Source of the DNA: Trebouxia sp. TZW2008
Taxonomy: Eukaryota > Chlorophyta > Trebouxiophyceae > Trebouxiales > Trebouxiaceae
Assembly: GCA_002118135.1 (NCBI GenBank)
Contig: BDIU01000080.1
Location: forward strand, 217,556-281,555
Length of the DNA stretch: 64,000 nucleotides
Direction of reading: 5' to 3'
Part shown: piece by piece, positions 12,401 to 24,800 of the stretch
How positions within the stretch are numbered: the first letter of the stretch is position 1
Layout of the letters: the number at the start of each line of letters is the position of its first letter
Made by a program: the position numbers and the translations under genes
Notes under the pieces: model-generated
The model's input: the letters and a program-made list of their open reading frames with translations, nothing else
Told to the model about the DNA's origin: nothing
Databases searched by the model: none

Positions 12401-15400
12401 TTCTGCGCACTCTAAGGCAACTAGGCGCAGAGTTGGGGCCTCACAGCAAAATCTCCAGCTGCTTGTAGACTTGGGAAACTGTTATATTTGAGACAGCTTG
12501 CTGAATGGCAACAAAATCAAACAGGATGCTTTTGCTAGTGATGCAACAGCAACAGGCGTTTCCTTGCGCTGCGCAGCAGTACAGTTGTACCTTTGACTAC
12601 CTCAGCCTCCAAGGCTTCCTTGGCGGCTGCCTCTCTAGCCAGTGCATCAGACTCCGCCTGCCGCACCTTCTTCACGGCTTCCTTGGCCAGCTTCATGTGG
12701 AAGGTGCTGCCATGCAGCTGCTCGTGCAGCTTTCCCGCCTTTTCCTGTAGCAGTGCCATAGCAAGAAATCACTAGCTGGGCATTTCACTATTTGTCTTTA
12801 TAGCTGTAAAATGCAAGCTGTTGTCATCTAATTTGTACTAGTCTGGCTTCACAGTCATGACATTTGGGCTTGAATTGAGATACTTGATGCATCTGGTGGC
12901 GTTACGGAATGTGGATCAATTGTCAGGTGATGCCTGACATCATTCACATGCATTTGTTGGAGTGCGACTGCATGAGGGGTTTGACCAGATGAAGTTTTAT
13001 GCTGAGCAAGCACGAGTGCATATAAGCAGTGCCTAGACTGATTGCTCCAATGTTCAGCAGCAATGTCATTGCAGTAGACTTAAGTGGGACTTACATTGGC
13101 AGCTGCAGCCTCCCTCTCAGCTTCTGTCAGCTTCCTCCCAAGTCCCTCCAGTTCCTGGTCGTGTGCATCTCTGTCTGACACATTTTGAGTCTGCACGCAA
13201 GAACGACTCCATTGGCTTACTAGCCAGAGAGATCGGGTGAGATGCCTTGTGCCTAAGCATTGCTAGCTAGCAAAACAGAAAGTGTAGACATGGCTGACAA
13301 TGATACGCAGTTAGCAAGGCAGCCCACAAAACAGCAGAGCTAAGACTCAGGTCATCCACATGCACTTAGCAAGGCAGCCTGTGAGGCTCCTGAAAGCCAG
13401 TTCCATGCAGTATGCATTGCAGCCTGTCAGATAGCAGTAAAGACAAGAGAAAGAAAAGTCTACGCCATTAGGCGTCATAGCGGGAGCTTCTGTCAAAAGA
13501 GGCAGCCTGCAATTGCTGCTTGTAGCATACTTTAAAGCTCTGTCCTGTCACTTGCAGTTGGCAAGATAGCCTGTTCAGACAACAGACCTGGAGGTCCTCC
13601 AGCTGCAGCCTGAGATCCTGCACAGTGCCCTCAGCTTGGCGCGCCTTGCCCTCCTTCTCCCTCAGCTCCTGCCGCAGGGCCATCAGCTTCTGCTCCAGCT
13701 GCTTCATCTGAGCTGCCATCTGAACATAGGAAACTTGCTTTGGCTGATATGCCAAGAGGCTCAGCTGAGACATGCTGCTGCTTCATGAGATTGTATGCTC
13801 ACAGCAGCTAAGTCGATGCAAGACATCACTTTGGCAACAGCCGCTTTACTGATGTCTAGCAGACTCTCAGGCAGACAACTGCTCTCGCAAGAGTGGGTGA
13901 GATTCTAGAGTCTGAGGTCATGCATAGATTGCAGAAGCGCTACAAATGTCATTGGACCTTGCAGCTACAAGCGCAATCTGATGTACTTAACATCACTGAC
14001 AGCTGCTGAATGGACTGCCCTTAGGTAGCATGCCATGACAAATAGCTTGTGCACTTACCTCACGAGATGATGCCATGCGCTTGGCACGGGCTTCCCTGGC
14101 TACAGCGTCCATGTTGGGTGTCCTAGGGTCGTTATTCCACGCTGACATAAAGCAAGCTTAGAAACCAGCCCTTGGGTGGCACGCTCTGAAGAGAAATTTG
14201 CAAGCTTACCTCGCGAGATGATGCCACACGCTTGGCACGAGCTTCCCTGGCCACAGCATCCATGTTGGGCGTCCTAGGGGCATTGTCCCACGCTGTGTTG
14301 AACTGGGCCCTGGCAGCTGAGAGCCCCTGCCCTTCAGCCTGCCCTTGTGCATCCACCTGCTCCAAATTCAAGGGCCTTGAAGGGTCAGCCAGGTGCTCTT
14401 CCAGCTTCCGCTGAGCATGCTGCAGCTGCTGTTGTGGCTGCTCATATGATGGGCTGACTAACAAGCTTGCAGCCTCAGCCATCTGCTGCCGCATCCTGTC
14501 TATCTCATCATCTGCATGTCAACGGTCAATGTGAACCCTGCCGTCAAAAGGCAACGCCAACATGTCAGAAGAAGCAATCTCCAAGACAAGCGCTGCCATG
14601 ATTGCATGTCCATTGCGAGGCATCAAGCCAGCAAATTGCTACACACAAAGCCTTTGCTTAGCAACCACTTTCGGCCAATGTTTATACTGTCAGCTTACCC
14701 ATGACTGCTTCATCGGCATTGTAAGCAGCAGAGGCCACCCCTTCAAACTGGCGCTGCAAGCCAGTAAGAGCCAGCTGCAGCGCTGCCTTTTCCCCTGCCA
14801 TGGTGGCCAAGCTGGCCTGCAGCTGACTGTTCATCTTCTGCAGGGTGCTTTCAAACACCTCGCTCTCGTGCTGCACCTGTAGCAACAGGCAAGGCGCTTG
14901 GTACAGGTTTGCATTGAGAAGCTTTCAAAATGCAGACGGGCCAAGAGGCTCTCCAATTCCTTGCAATGTGACAACATGCGTCATGATGCAGCAATCTTCT
15001 GATTGGGAAACAGCCCGGTTCAGACTCGGGCGCAACACCTCGAGCTGTGGTGAAATGTGAATGATGACCATGGTTATTGTCATTATCAGAACTGTCATCA
15101 TCATCATTACCACTGGCGCTATCATTATCACAAGCATTGACATGCCGATGATGAGACTGTCAGATGCAATTCAATGGCTCCAGAACAGGACCCACCTTGA
15201 CCTTCTCTTCATTGAGAGCAGCAACAGTGCCCTCCAGAGTGCTGTTCTTCTCGTCTGCCTTGCTCAGCTGGGCAGACAGGTTCTGGTTGACAGCATGCAG
15301 CTGCGTGTTGTTGACAGACTGTTGGAACAGCTCCTCCTGCATCTCAGTCTTCAGCTGCTCCAGGGCTGTGATCTGCGCACAGCATTGCTGCGACTTTGAG

Positions 15401-18400
15401 GGGGTATGTGTGCTGGCACAGAATCTCTGGAGGCAGTTGAATGCTTGCAGCTAGCTGGCTTACATAACCTCACCAGAAAGGATGATCATGATGATGGTCA
15501 CAAGATGGTGTGTCACTGCGAAGCATGGCAAGCACAATATTGAATATGGATAAGTAAAGAAGATGATACTACTTGCTGCTGATGATCCAGAGTTTCTACA
15601 AATCAGAGGGTCCATATTCTTCGTCGTTGTCAGCAAGGGTGGTGTCAGAACCTTCAAACATGCTTCAATGTTGCCAACTTTTGTCTATGGGATTGTTCCA
15701 CTGCACATAGGCTCTGTCCATTGCCTCGTCATGCAAGCAAAAGACCAAACAGGCCTGCTTGAACTGACACAGGACTCAGAACGAGCCTTGTCATGCAATC
15801 AAGCGACAGAAGACATCTTGCTGCAGCTGAAAACAAGTATCAGCATGACCATATCAGCAGCGATTGATGCAACAGTCCACACGCGTGTGAAGGCACATAC
15901 CCTGTTGCCCATATTCTGATTGCTGTGATTGAGCTGCGCTATGACAGGCGCATTCTTGGCCAGCTCAGCTTCGGCCACCCTGATGCGGTCCTTGAAGCCC
16001 ACCAGCTCCACTTGCAGCTCAGCTACTGTGTTACGTTCCTGCTGTGTTGCTGCCATGGCCCCCTCCAAGCTACAGAAATAATAAATGTGTCAAAACTGGG
16101 CAGGATACCATAGAGTCTGGTGGTCAATTACATCATAACAGACAGTAAGGAGGCTCAAAAAAGGTGTTCAGCCGTTCAGAAGCAGTCCTTGAAGCCCACC
16201 AGCTCCACTTGCAGCTCGGCTACTGTGTTGCGTTCCTGCTGTGTTGCTGCCATGGCCCCCTCTAAGCTGCAGCACCCCAGACAGTGTCAAGAATTGGTAG
16301 TGGTTACGGAGCAGCATTGAGAGCTCCATGCAGTATCCTTCCATTGCACAGTGGTGACAATTCCTTGAAACAAGCAACCTGGCTGTGTGCAATCCCTCCC
16401 TTTGTATGCTTTCTTCAGCTTGACCCATGCACCTCCTAGCCCCTGCCTCCTTTCACCTCACTGAGTGTCTACTGAGCTGCCACTAGAGGCAAGCAAGAGC
16501 CCTTTTAGCTGCAGCACCCCAGACAGTGTCAGGAACAGAAGTGTCTAACCCCCCAGCATTGAGAGCTCCACGCAGTGATCTTTCAATACACAATGGTGAC
16601 AAGTTTTTGCAACAAGCAACCGGCTGTATGCAGTCACTCATTTTGTATGTGTGGTTTAGCTTGACCCATGCACCTCCTGACCCCTACCTCCTACCCCCTT
16701 CCTAAGTTTCTACTGGGCTGCCAGTAGAGGCAAGCAAGAGCCTGAATCACTTTGACTCAAAGCAGGTGACTTGCCTTTGCTGCAAGCCTTCAGCCTCCTT
16801 TTGTTTCTCCTTCAACACACCCTTCAGGTCACTGAGCTCCCCTTCAGTCCTCTCATGCTGTAGAATGAGGGCTTCATGATGCTGTCCCACTTTGCTCAGC
16901 TCAGCCTGTGTGCTCTCGAGTATCGTCTTGATTGCACTCAGCTGCTGAGACTTGTCTGCTAGAGTCTGCTCTGTCGAGACCAGCTGCTTTGACACCTTGT
17001 CATGGGCGTTTGTGGCTTTGGTCACCTTCGAGACCAAGTCAAGTGTCATTCATTTCCCAGCACGGCAACGAGTGAAGTGACAAATGCAATTGCACCATTC
17101 AATATCATGCACTGCGCATTCAATCCAGATGCTCTCTGGGCAATGCGCTCTGCATCATAAGGTGACGATATTCTGCAACAAATGCAGGCCATACGTTTTT
17201 GCCATTTGTGTCCATTGCGCTATGCTGATGCGCCAGAAAGCAAGTAGTGCTTGATGGCACTAAAGGATTCAATTCTTTATGTCAACCAGGACACACAATC
17301 AATAGACAGACAGGCATGCAGGCAGGCAGGCGACCACGCAGACAGACAGACAGACAGACAGACAGACGCAAAGACAGACAGGCAAACTCACTTGACTTCT
17401 CAGCTCATCCATCTCAGCCTCAGCTCCAGCCAGTCTGCTTCGTATTCTTTCCATCTCAGAGTTCTGAGCTGCAAGCTGGCCCTCAGCTGCTGCTCTAGCG
17501 GCCTTAGACTCAGCCTCTGATTTCTGAGCAGCTTCCAGAATGATCTTGAGCTCTGCCAGCTGTAACTGAGCATCAATCATGGTGTTCTCATGGTGCTCCC
17601 ATGTGGCCTGGACATGACTCACCTCCTCTGACTTGGCCTGCATCAGCACATGCAAACCCCTTGAGACAGCATTGAACACTTGTTGGGTTTTGCACAATGG
17701 ATGGTGGCCTTTTCCAGAGAGCATTTGCACCGCATGCATGACATGTTGGTGTGTTGACAGCCACAACACCTTGGCAGGATGGCAACAGTACTGTCACTGC
17801 AAATACTTGCGCTCAAGCTGCAAGCGGCATACAAGTCCTGATGCAGCAGTGTTTGTTGTTGTCCTGTGACGTAAATGGCAAGTGAATGTTTGCCTCAGCT
17901 AGTGAGTCATACAGCAGTGTCTGCAGAAAGTTCATGGAGATCACCACCATTGAAATACCAATGGACAAGCTGTATGCACATTGAGCCAAGACTGAGCCCT
18001 GTAGTTCTTGAACAGTCACAAAGCCTCTTGAGTTTTTGCAGTGATGTCTCGTGTAACATCCACATGGCCTCTGACAAAGCTCTGAACATGTACACAACTG
18101 TCAAAGTCTACCTGAAACTTGATCTCAAGGCTTGCCAGATCAGCTTTGATCTTCAGGAGAGCCGCTGCGCTGCGCTGGCTTCTGCCCTCAGCAGCATTAC
18201 GCTCAGCTGTGGCCTTCTCAACTTGCTTCTGCAGCTTGGCAGCTGCAATCTGCATCTCCTCCTCTTGAACTTTGGCTTCGGCAGCTTGGGCTTTCTCCTT
18301 TGCTACTGCATCTCTAGCCCTGCAGTTATTGGCAGACTTTGCTTTGGATGGTGCTTGGCTTTTGGACTGGGCACAAGAGTGTACCCAAACCTTTCATAAG

Positions 18401-21322
18401 ATTTTTGCCGTCTTGCAGCAGATGAGTGCTGGCTTGCATGGGCGCAGATTGTGCGTCTCAGCAGTCAACACCATCACTGCAAATCAGAAGCATGCACAAC
18501 AGACATGCTTGGCAAAGATATACCTGACATTGTCAACAAGCAGATCCTTGCACTCCTGCCGCGCCCGCTGCAGCTCGTCTGTGATGCGCATGCTGGACAT
18601 GTTGGTCTCTCTGGCTTCTGCCTTGGCTGCCTCCACTCTCTCCAGGGCTGCTCTAGTGTCCCCCTGGGCTGCTGCTGTTGCCTGATTGGCCTGTTGCACC
18701 TGCTGCATCAGGCTCTGCGCATGCGCTGTCTCGTCATTGAACATCTGCCTGCATGCACACACTTGCGTTGGACAGAGGCTGTTGGATGCTGCTTTTGCCT
18801 GATTGGCCTGCTGCATCAGGTTCTGAGCATGAGCTGTCTCCTCATTGAACATCAGCCTGACCAGACATGGTCGCAATGGATCATGACAGTGGTCATGGTT
18901 CATGACTCATTGTGACACAGGTGCTGGGAGTGCACAGCCAAATCCTGCCTTGTTACTGCTGTGGTGAATGCACAACTGTGTGCTCAGCAAGCTTGGAGCC
19001 GTGTGCATGCCTTACACAACTGAGAGTTTACACGCATTGGAATAAATGCCCCTGAACATAACTGCTTAGAGGCAATTCATGGCTTCTGCACGCACCAGCA
19101 TGTGCACATGCACATAAATATGTACATGTGTGTGTGTATGATGAGCATGATCATGATAAGTTTGCATGCCTGATAGTGTCAATCTGGCGGTCCTTGTCCA
19201 CAAGCTGGGTGCGCAGATGTGCAGCTGCTGACATCTCGCTCTGGAAGCTGTGCAGCTGGTCTTGCAGGGCCTTGAAGCTGGCAGCCTGGGCCTCACTAAG
19301 GTGCTGCTCATAGCTGCTCACCTGCATCAGACCATGACTATGCTGCAAAGCCACATGATCTGTGCCAGGCCTGCAAGTGGCAGTCCCTGCATCTTGCTCG
19401 TGAGACCTGAGATGCAAGGACTGCCATTTGACACATGCTTATCACAGATAAGGCTCAGTCTCTTCATGAAGGGACTCTCAAGATAAGGTGTCTTGTTATA
19501 CAATGCAAGCCACCACTGCAGTTTGCTGCGATGGTACTTCTCAGGGCAAGTCTGTGTGACGACAAGTTTCTGTAGAACAAGAGCACTTGGTCCAGCAAGA
19601 CTCCATTGTACCTTGTGCTGCAGGGCATCAATCTGCTCTGCCCTTTTTCTGAGCAGATCCTTCTCACCAAGGCGGTCCTTCTCATAGCCAGATAGCCTAT
19701 CCTGCACCTCCTGATACTCCTGCCACTTCTTCTTCAGTACCTCTATCTCTGCATCTTTGGTCTTCATGGCATGCCGCATGTAGTCCAGCTGTGCAGCATT
19801 TTGTGCCACTGTCTGCAGTCACACATGCTGCAACTTCAGCTCATAAGACAAAACACATCTGAAGCTCTTGCATTGTCTTAAATTTCATGACGGGGCGCAA
19901 CTCCCCCAAAGAAATAGTGACTGATTGGAGCAAGCTGTTTGAGCTAACTGTCATAGCATCTCTGAAGAGATTTCAACACCAAGCGCTTGGTTGATTGCAT
20001 GCAGATGAGGTTGCTTGACAACCTTGTGTATGAATGTCCTTGCTGCGCAGCAGTTTGTGCCACTGTCTGCAGCCATGGATGCTGCAACCTCAGCATCAAT
20101 ACAGCATAAACATGTTGAACATGTGTGACATGCGCTGGTGGCTTATGGCGAAGAAAGCTGTTCACTCTGGCATACAGCATGAACAGCATGTACTGCTGTT
20201 GTGGCATAGTGCTCTGTGGCTGGTCTGCCAGTCGATGCTGTTGTTTGCTGCTTAACGCCCTGGTATATGAATGCCTTTGCTGTGTCCTTGCATGCTGCCT
20301 ATTGTTGTCGTCAATGCTGAAAGCTCCGCTTTTAACAGCAACTCACGTACTGTCTAGCTACTCATGATTGCCAGTGACAAGGCAAATGAACCTGCCTGCC
20401 AAAAATTTGTTCTGCATGTACCCTAAAAACCCGGAAAAGGTACTTTTTGTACCCGGATATGATGAAAAAAAAACACAGACTACAAAAGACTTCATGTGCA
20501 TAATTGTTCCCAAAAAGAAGAAGAAAAAGACTGTTGTACTGTCTTTGTACAACAGTGTTGAGGGAATTCATGAGCCTGAGATTATGAGCTTGCCTGTTTG
20601 AGCTCATCAACTTGTTGTCCGTACATGGTGCGCCCAGCTGACTCAGAAGCATTCACATACTCCTTCAGACGGTTCAGCTCTGTTGTCTGGATGTTTGTCT
20701 CTGCCTCCAGTTCCTTGATCCTGAGCCTTGCAATGCGCAGAGTTTCTCCAAGTATCTGCAGCAGTGCATGTGTGTACATCATGCTAGCTGGCATCTGTAC
20801 TATTACAATGCATAAAGTTTCTCCAAGCATCTGCAGCATTGTAGTGTGTCAGCTGCATGATTGACGGCTAACTTAGAGCTGGGCAGCCCAATGTGTGCAT
20901 GTCATGCTGGCTGGCATCTGTATATTACAACATGAATGGCAGTCACAGCACACGCTGTGTACAGGAACTTCTCCTTGTCAGGGCAGTCGACGCCAGGACA
21001 CTTTTGTTGTAACGACAGCACAATCAGGAACCCATATCTGCGTTCTGACTACGGTGTTGATTCTGAGTGAGGACAATTCAATGTAAATACATTGTCCTTG
21101 CTGACCAGAGCAGTCATGACAAGGAGAGTCTTCTAAGCTACAATGTACATGGCAGTCACAGTGTACCTGATCCGGAACGCCTGCAGCGTTTCTGGCGCTG
21201 AGGGGCCTGTCATCTATTGTTGCGCTGTCCACATGCTCATAAATCTCCTTCCATTTGCTGGGAAGGAGGGTGCCATACCCTTCCAGTCTAAGTTTGGCCA
21301 TTGTCTCTCGCTGAGCAGCCAT
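6440..21322 (-). CDS. Giant coiled-coil protein with a C-terminal degenerate M48-peptidase-like domain
   Basis: Twenty-three exons join in frame to ~2,026 aa: 21322-21167, 20755-20594, 19812-19612, 19321-19170, 18748-18524, 18319-18112, 17637-17392, 17025-16775, 16069-15901, 15372-15196, 14876-14699, 14511-14210, 13719-13588, 13190-13095, 12744-12591, 12148-10203, 9911-9702, 9410-9105, 8707-8491, 8219-8103, 7594-7387, 7058-6944 and 6592-6440. Residues ~50-937 are Gln/Glu/Lys/Ala-rich coiled coil. Residues ~938-1585, mostly one 1,946-nt exon, are Pro/Ser/Lys-rich and disordered, starting near AVQTDP. Residues ~1690-2026 follow the plant M48 peptidase pattern: LYKLLSDAADALGL, VVVTSRMIELLQPQELQAM, CTDRLVLQV and LTVLRIREAHR match conserved blocks. 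However, HELGH is replaced by VGALS and the third zinc ligand Glu is missing, so it is probably a pseudopeptidase. Three donors look like GC. That this is one gene rests on phase continuity only; a fusion of two models is the main alternative. Confidence 0.55.
9550..9612 (-). repeat. Decayed copy of an exon 3' end (giant gene)
   Basis: The 3' end of the exon at 9911-9702 (CGLLKGAAKPGDATSAQ plus donor) is repeated about 150 bp downstream. The copy reads CGLLKGGAKPGGATSAQ and also carries a GT donor (CAG|GTGCGG). No acceptor precedes it, so it is not expected to be spliced in as an exon; it could act as an alternative donor. Confidence 0.75.
14050..14142 (-). repeat. Decayed copy of an exon 3' end (giant gene)
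   Basis: About 90 bp covering RTPNMDAVAREARAKR plus the donor of the exon ending at 14210 is repeated in the following intron, with the variant KRMASSRE and a good GTAAGT donor. The only nearby acceptor gives a phase that does not match the preceding exon, so inclusion would break the frame. Confidence 0.8.
16180..16750 (-). repeat. Two rounds of tandem duplication upstream of a coiled-coil exon
   Basis: The first ~90 bp of the exon at 16069-15901, including its acceptor (ctgtag|CTTGGAGGG), recur at 16281-16180 with few changes. A second, longer unit (16270-16500, containing gcagcaccccagacagtg and gagctccatgcagt) recurs at 16505-16745. Only the 16069 copy is followed by the full exon. The duplicated acceptor near 16281 is intact, so its use in vivo cannot be excluded. 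Confidence 0.8.
17304..17385. repeat. CAGA/GACA microsatellite
   Basis: An uninterrupted GACA run at 17341-17367 is flanked by imperfect CAGG and GACA units. It lies in the intron just downstream (minus strand) of the donor at 17392, where it forms a TGTC-rich tract close to the splice site. Confidence 0.9.
18785..18876 (-). repeat. Decayed copy of an exon 5' end (giant gene)
   Basis: Acceptor plus the first ~75 bp of the exon starting at 18748 (MFNDETAHAQSLMQQ) recur upstream as MFNEETAHAQNLMQQ. The copy has a shortened Gln stretch and then loses similarity. The spacing is about 120 bp. The downstream copy is continuous with the complete exon. Confidence 0.8.
20046..20096 (-). repeat. Small copy of a splice-acceptor region
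   Basis: About 50 bp around the acceptor at 19812 (gtgccactgtctgcag on the plus strand) are repeated at 20046-20096. A similar small copy of the acceptor and first bases of the exon at 20755 sits at about 20805-20840. Both copies lie upstream of the live exon. Confidence 0.6.
20530..20556. repeat. Perfect 10-bp inverted repeat
   Basis: ACTGTTGTAC and GTACAACAGT are separated by 7 nt, next to A-rich DNA (20469-20530), inside an intron of the giant gene. It may be the end of a small mobile element or a chance hairpin. Confidence 0.5.
20960..21147. mobile_element. MITE-like element, family member 1
   Basis: It lies in the first intron of the giant gene. It starts TACAGGAACTTCTCC and ends near a TGTA, with short inverted ends sharing tctccttgtca. 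Its middle (gcgttctgactacggtg...gagtgaggacaa) matches the complement of the element at 38963-39127, so the two belong to one dispersed family. There is no coding capacity. TA at both ends suggests TA target-site duplication. Confidence 0.6.
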
Positions 21323-21812
21323 GGCTGCTTGACAGGGATAGGAAGGTTGCTCAGCAAGGTGTATGCGCGCAAGGGCGATGAGAGAGCCTTGCCAGCAATC
21401 AGATCGTACAATGTACCCCTGATCAAGCAGTAGGCATCAAACGATGCCTGAACTGCGTGATCACATGCTGTTTGTCCACAGTATCACGAGCGATGAGCAC
21501 GGCGACAGTGCACGTGTAGATGGTAACGCAGGCAAGCAAGCAGGCTGAGCCAACGCTTGGACCGACTTTGCCTTGCTCTTTTGCAAGCACATGCACACGT
21601 CTCGCATGCAATTGCGATTCGGACTGCTGGCATGGGCACAGCGCGGCAAGCCAGGTCAAGCACAGCGCTTGAGAGCCCAAGCTGTAACGCTCGACAAGCA
21701 GCAGAGCAATGCAATGCAATGCAGTTGAGTGCAAAGCAAGCACTCACCATGCGCATAAACATGCGCAAGGAGTGAGTGCTCGTGCATCTTGAGCACGGGA
21801 AGTCAGAGCATC
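21323..21812. promoter_or_regulatory. Shared divergent promoter region
   Basis: The 490 bp separate the start codons of the giant coiled-coil gene (minus) and the aspartyl-tRNA synthetase gene (plus). The region must contain both promoters. It includes a short GCAAT/TGCAA-rich run at about 21705-21740. No TATA box is obvious. Confidence 0.45.
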
Positions 21813-24800
21813 ATGTTAAAGACCTTGCTCAAGCCATGCCATATGAGGCTCAGCACAAGGGTGTGGCATAGGCATGGTGGTCAAATCTGGCTCCGAGCGC
21901 CGTATCACCCGTCTTCAGGAGGCCGTAGAGCACCTGCACAGGCATCTTATCGCAGATGCGGGTGTCAGCGCATAACGACACGTTGTACCGTCGCTGAGCA
22001 GGCTGTCAGCGTTGCTGAAGAGCTGCCTGAACTGACAGATCAGCAAATGAGCTGGCTCGGTCGGAGCGTCAATTGCGGCAGTCTCAACGAACACTTCATT
22101 GGGAAACGAGTTACCATATGCGGGTGGGTCCACCGCCATCGAGGACTTGGGGGCGTGGTTTTCTGCGATGTGAGAGACTCAACAGGACTAGTACAGGTAG
22201 AGCACCAGCATCTCAAGCATTTACAGCCAAAATGCAGCATTGACAGACGTGCACTTGGCACGCAAACTATGTACGCAGGTAGTCAGCTCACCTTCATTTC
22301 CTGCGCATCCCTACATGGAGAAAATAAGAAGCGAGTATGTAGTCAGAATAGAAGGCAACATTCGTGCAAGAAAAGACCCCAATAAAAAGATACCCACTGG
22401 CATGGTGGAGCTTGAGGCAGACGCTGTCACAATCTTGAATGCTGTCCACACAAACCTTCCATTTCTGCCTGCTGAGGAGAATTTGCAGCTGAGCGAGGAA
22501 GTCAGATTGAAACATAGAGTGCTAGATCTCAGGTATATTATATCATGGAATTGTACTAATTCACAATGTTCATGCTGGTTCAAGCAAGTCAGGAGCATCT
22601 GAAAAGACACTGCTCATAAAAACTGCACATGGACTCTGCCTATGGTGCACGGTTTTGCCAAAGTCTTCAAGCTCCTGAGTTGGCAATGCAAATGGCCGTC
22701 CTATTTTGCGTAGAGCATTATATATTGTGTACTGAAGTGCAGACTACTTTGATGAAACGAATGATGAGGATATTGCGTATGACCAAGATCTAAAGAATAA
22801 AATCACCATCTACATCCACGAATTGGTGTAGTAGACAATTGCATGCATTGATTGCATGTCTGCTGCAGACGTCAGCAGATGGCCAGCAACTTGAAGATGC
22901 GGCATAAGGTCATCAAGACAATACGGAACTTCCTGGACGCAAAGGGGTTCTTGGAAGTTGAGACACCCATTCTTGGCAGAGCCACGCCAGAAGGGGCCAG
23001 AGACTTTCTGGTGCCATCCAGGTATGTACATGCAGTAGCTTCTCTCCATAACGGCTGCTTTGGTCAACGAGAAAACTGTTCTCACATCAAATTGTCTGCA
23101 CTCAGTGATAGCACTGCAGTTAGGATGCAGTAATCATTCCCAACTGCACTGTGCTTACATCATGAACGCTTTTACATCGATTGTCCTTATAAGGAAGACT
23201 TACTGAAAACATGTGTGTTATCTGTCAATCATGTGTGCTCAGCAGTTGAGTCACACCCAACAGGGCTCAAGTGCCCAGCTAGGCATGTACAGAGAAGCTG
23301 TTGCTGAGTATGGATCACGTGTCCCATAGAGCACACATGATACACAGCATATGCCTGCATGTATGGACTGGCACAAGGAGGCCTCTGGTTTGTTTGACAA
23401 GCACAGCAGTATGGCATTGCAATTGCATTCCTACTGATCATGCATTGTATTGTCTTGATGCTTTCTATTACACAGCGCTTTCTTTCTGTGCATGTAAGGC
23501 AGCTGCGTTACAGACGTGACACTATTGCACAGCTTTGTTATGCTATGTGTAAATCGTCGTATTAAATATTGTATACGTGTCAGACAACTTGTGGTACAGA
23601 TTGGGCTTGTAGGCTACAGGCAGACAACTTTGTTTGCTTTGCCGCAATCTCCTCAGATCCGGAAGCAGCTGCTCTATGGCATGCCTCTGTTGATTATTGC
23701 GTATAAGACAACTGTGGTACAGATTTGGCTTGTAGGCTACAGGCGGGCCACTTCTATGCTTTGCCACAGTCTCCTCAGATCTGGAAGCAGCTGCTGTGCT
23801 GCTCAGGCGTTGACCGCTACTATCAGATAGCACCCTGCCTCAGAGATGAGGTGAGCAATTAAACTGTGAAGCCGTGATTGAGGCGCTGCAAGTTGCCAGT
23901 GTGACAAGTCCATCAGGCATCTAAACAACATGAATGGCACTGCACTCATCAGCTTCCTGTACATTTGAGCATTATGATGCTCATGCTAGTGGAGTGATGA
24001 ACATTTTGGACAATGTCAGAATGAGCAGTGTAGATTGGACCTGTCTAGACAACAGTAGGCTTTGACAAGTCTCAAAAGTCACGCTGCTGCTCGCACATGC
24101 AAATGAGTCAATTTGATATCTTGCTCCAAGGTCAGTCCAGTATGTGGCTACTAGACTCAGGACATTACATTTGGCTAGTTTTGAAGTCAGCTTCATCAGC
24201 AGGACCCATATGCTGCCTTTTTTGACATGTTTGCAGTCTGGCTTTGCTTTGATGATGTCCCAAGACGTGAATTGCAATTGATTGTAAGCCTCAGCAAACG
24301 AGTCGAGTCAAGCACAGTTCAAGTCGCCTGCAGCTGAGGCTGTTTTGAGCTGCGCTGTCATTTGACTTTGTTCTATGGAGTGCAGGCGACACGGGGTGAC
24401 AGACAGCCCAGCTTCACCCAGCTGGATCTGGAAATGACCTTTGCTGACCAGGATGTCATCATGCAGCTGACAGAAGCTCTTGTACGGACTGTGTTCCAAC
24501 AGGTAGGATCATAGCACCACTCTTGCAGAGCGCTTGCAGCATCTCTGGCTGTCATTGGCAGCTTGTGCATTTTGGGCTCAGCTTTGACACAGCACTTACA
24601 ACGGGCAAGCATCTCATCATGCACAGCGGTGACTTTGACCATTTAATGTCAGGCAAATCTACCTAGCTTGCATGCAGGCAGCATGTCAAGATTTGAATGC
24701 ATGATGATCACGTGATGCATCTTGCTGCAGGTCTTGAATGTGCAGCTACCAGAGCAGATACCTAGAATGACCCATGCAGATGCCATGGAGCAATATGGCA

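Noticed and set aside
15061..15150. ATC/ATT-rich tract with Ile/Met/Val-rich open frames
   Set aside because: It is low-complexity trinucleotide-like DNA in an intron of the giant gene; the hydrophobic frames are a by-product.
17304..17385. CAGA repeat as a telomere-like or centromeric array
   Set aside because: It is under 100 bp long, lies in an intron and is not a telomere unit; it is an ordinary microsatellite.
19066..19311. His/Thr-rich frame at the CATG/CACACA tract
   Set aside because: It arises from a short alternating purine-pyrimidine tract (acatgtgtgtgtgtatg) and is antisense to or overlaps a coiled-coil exon.
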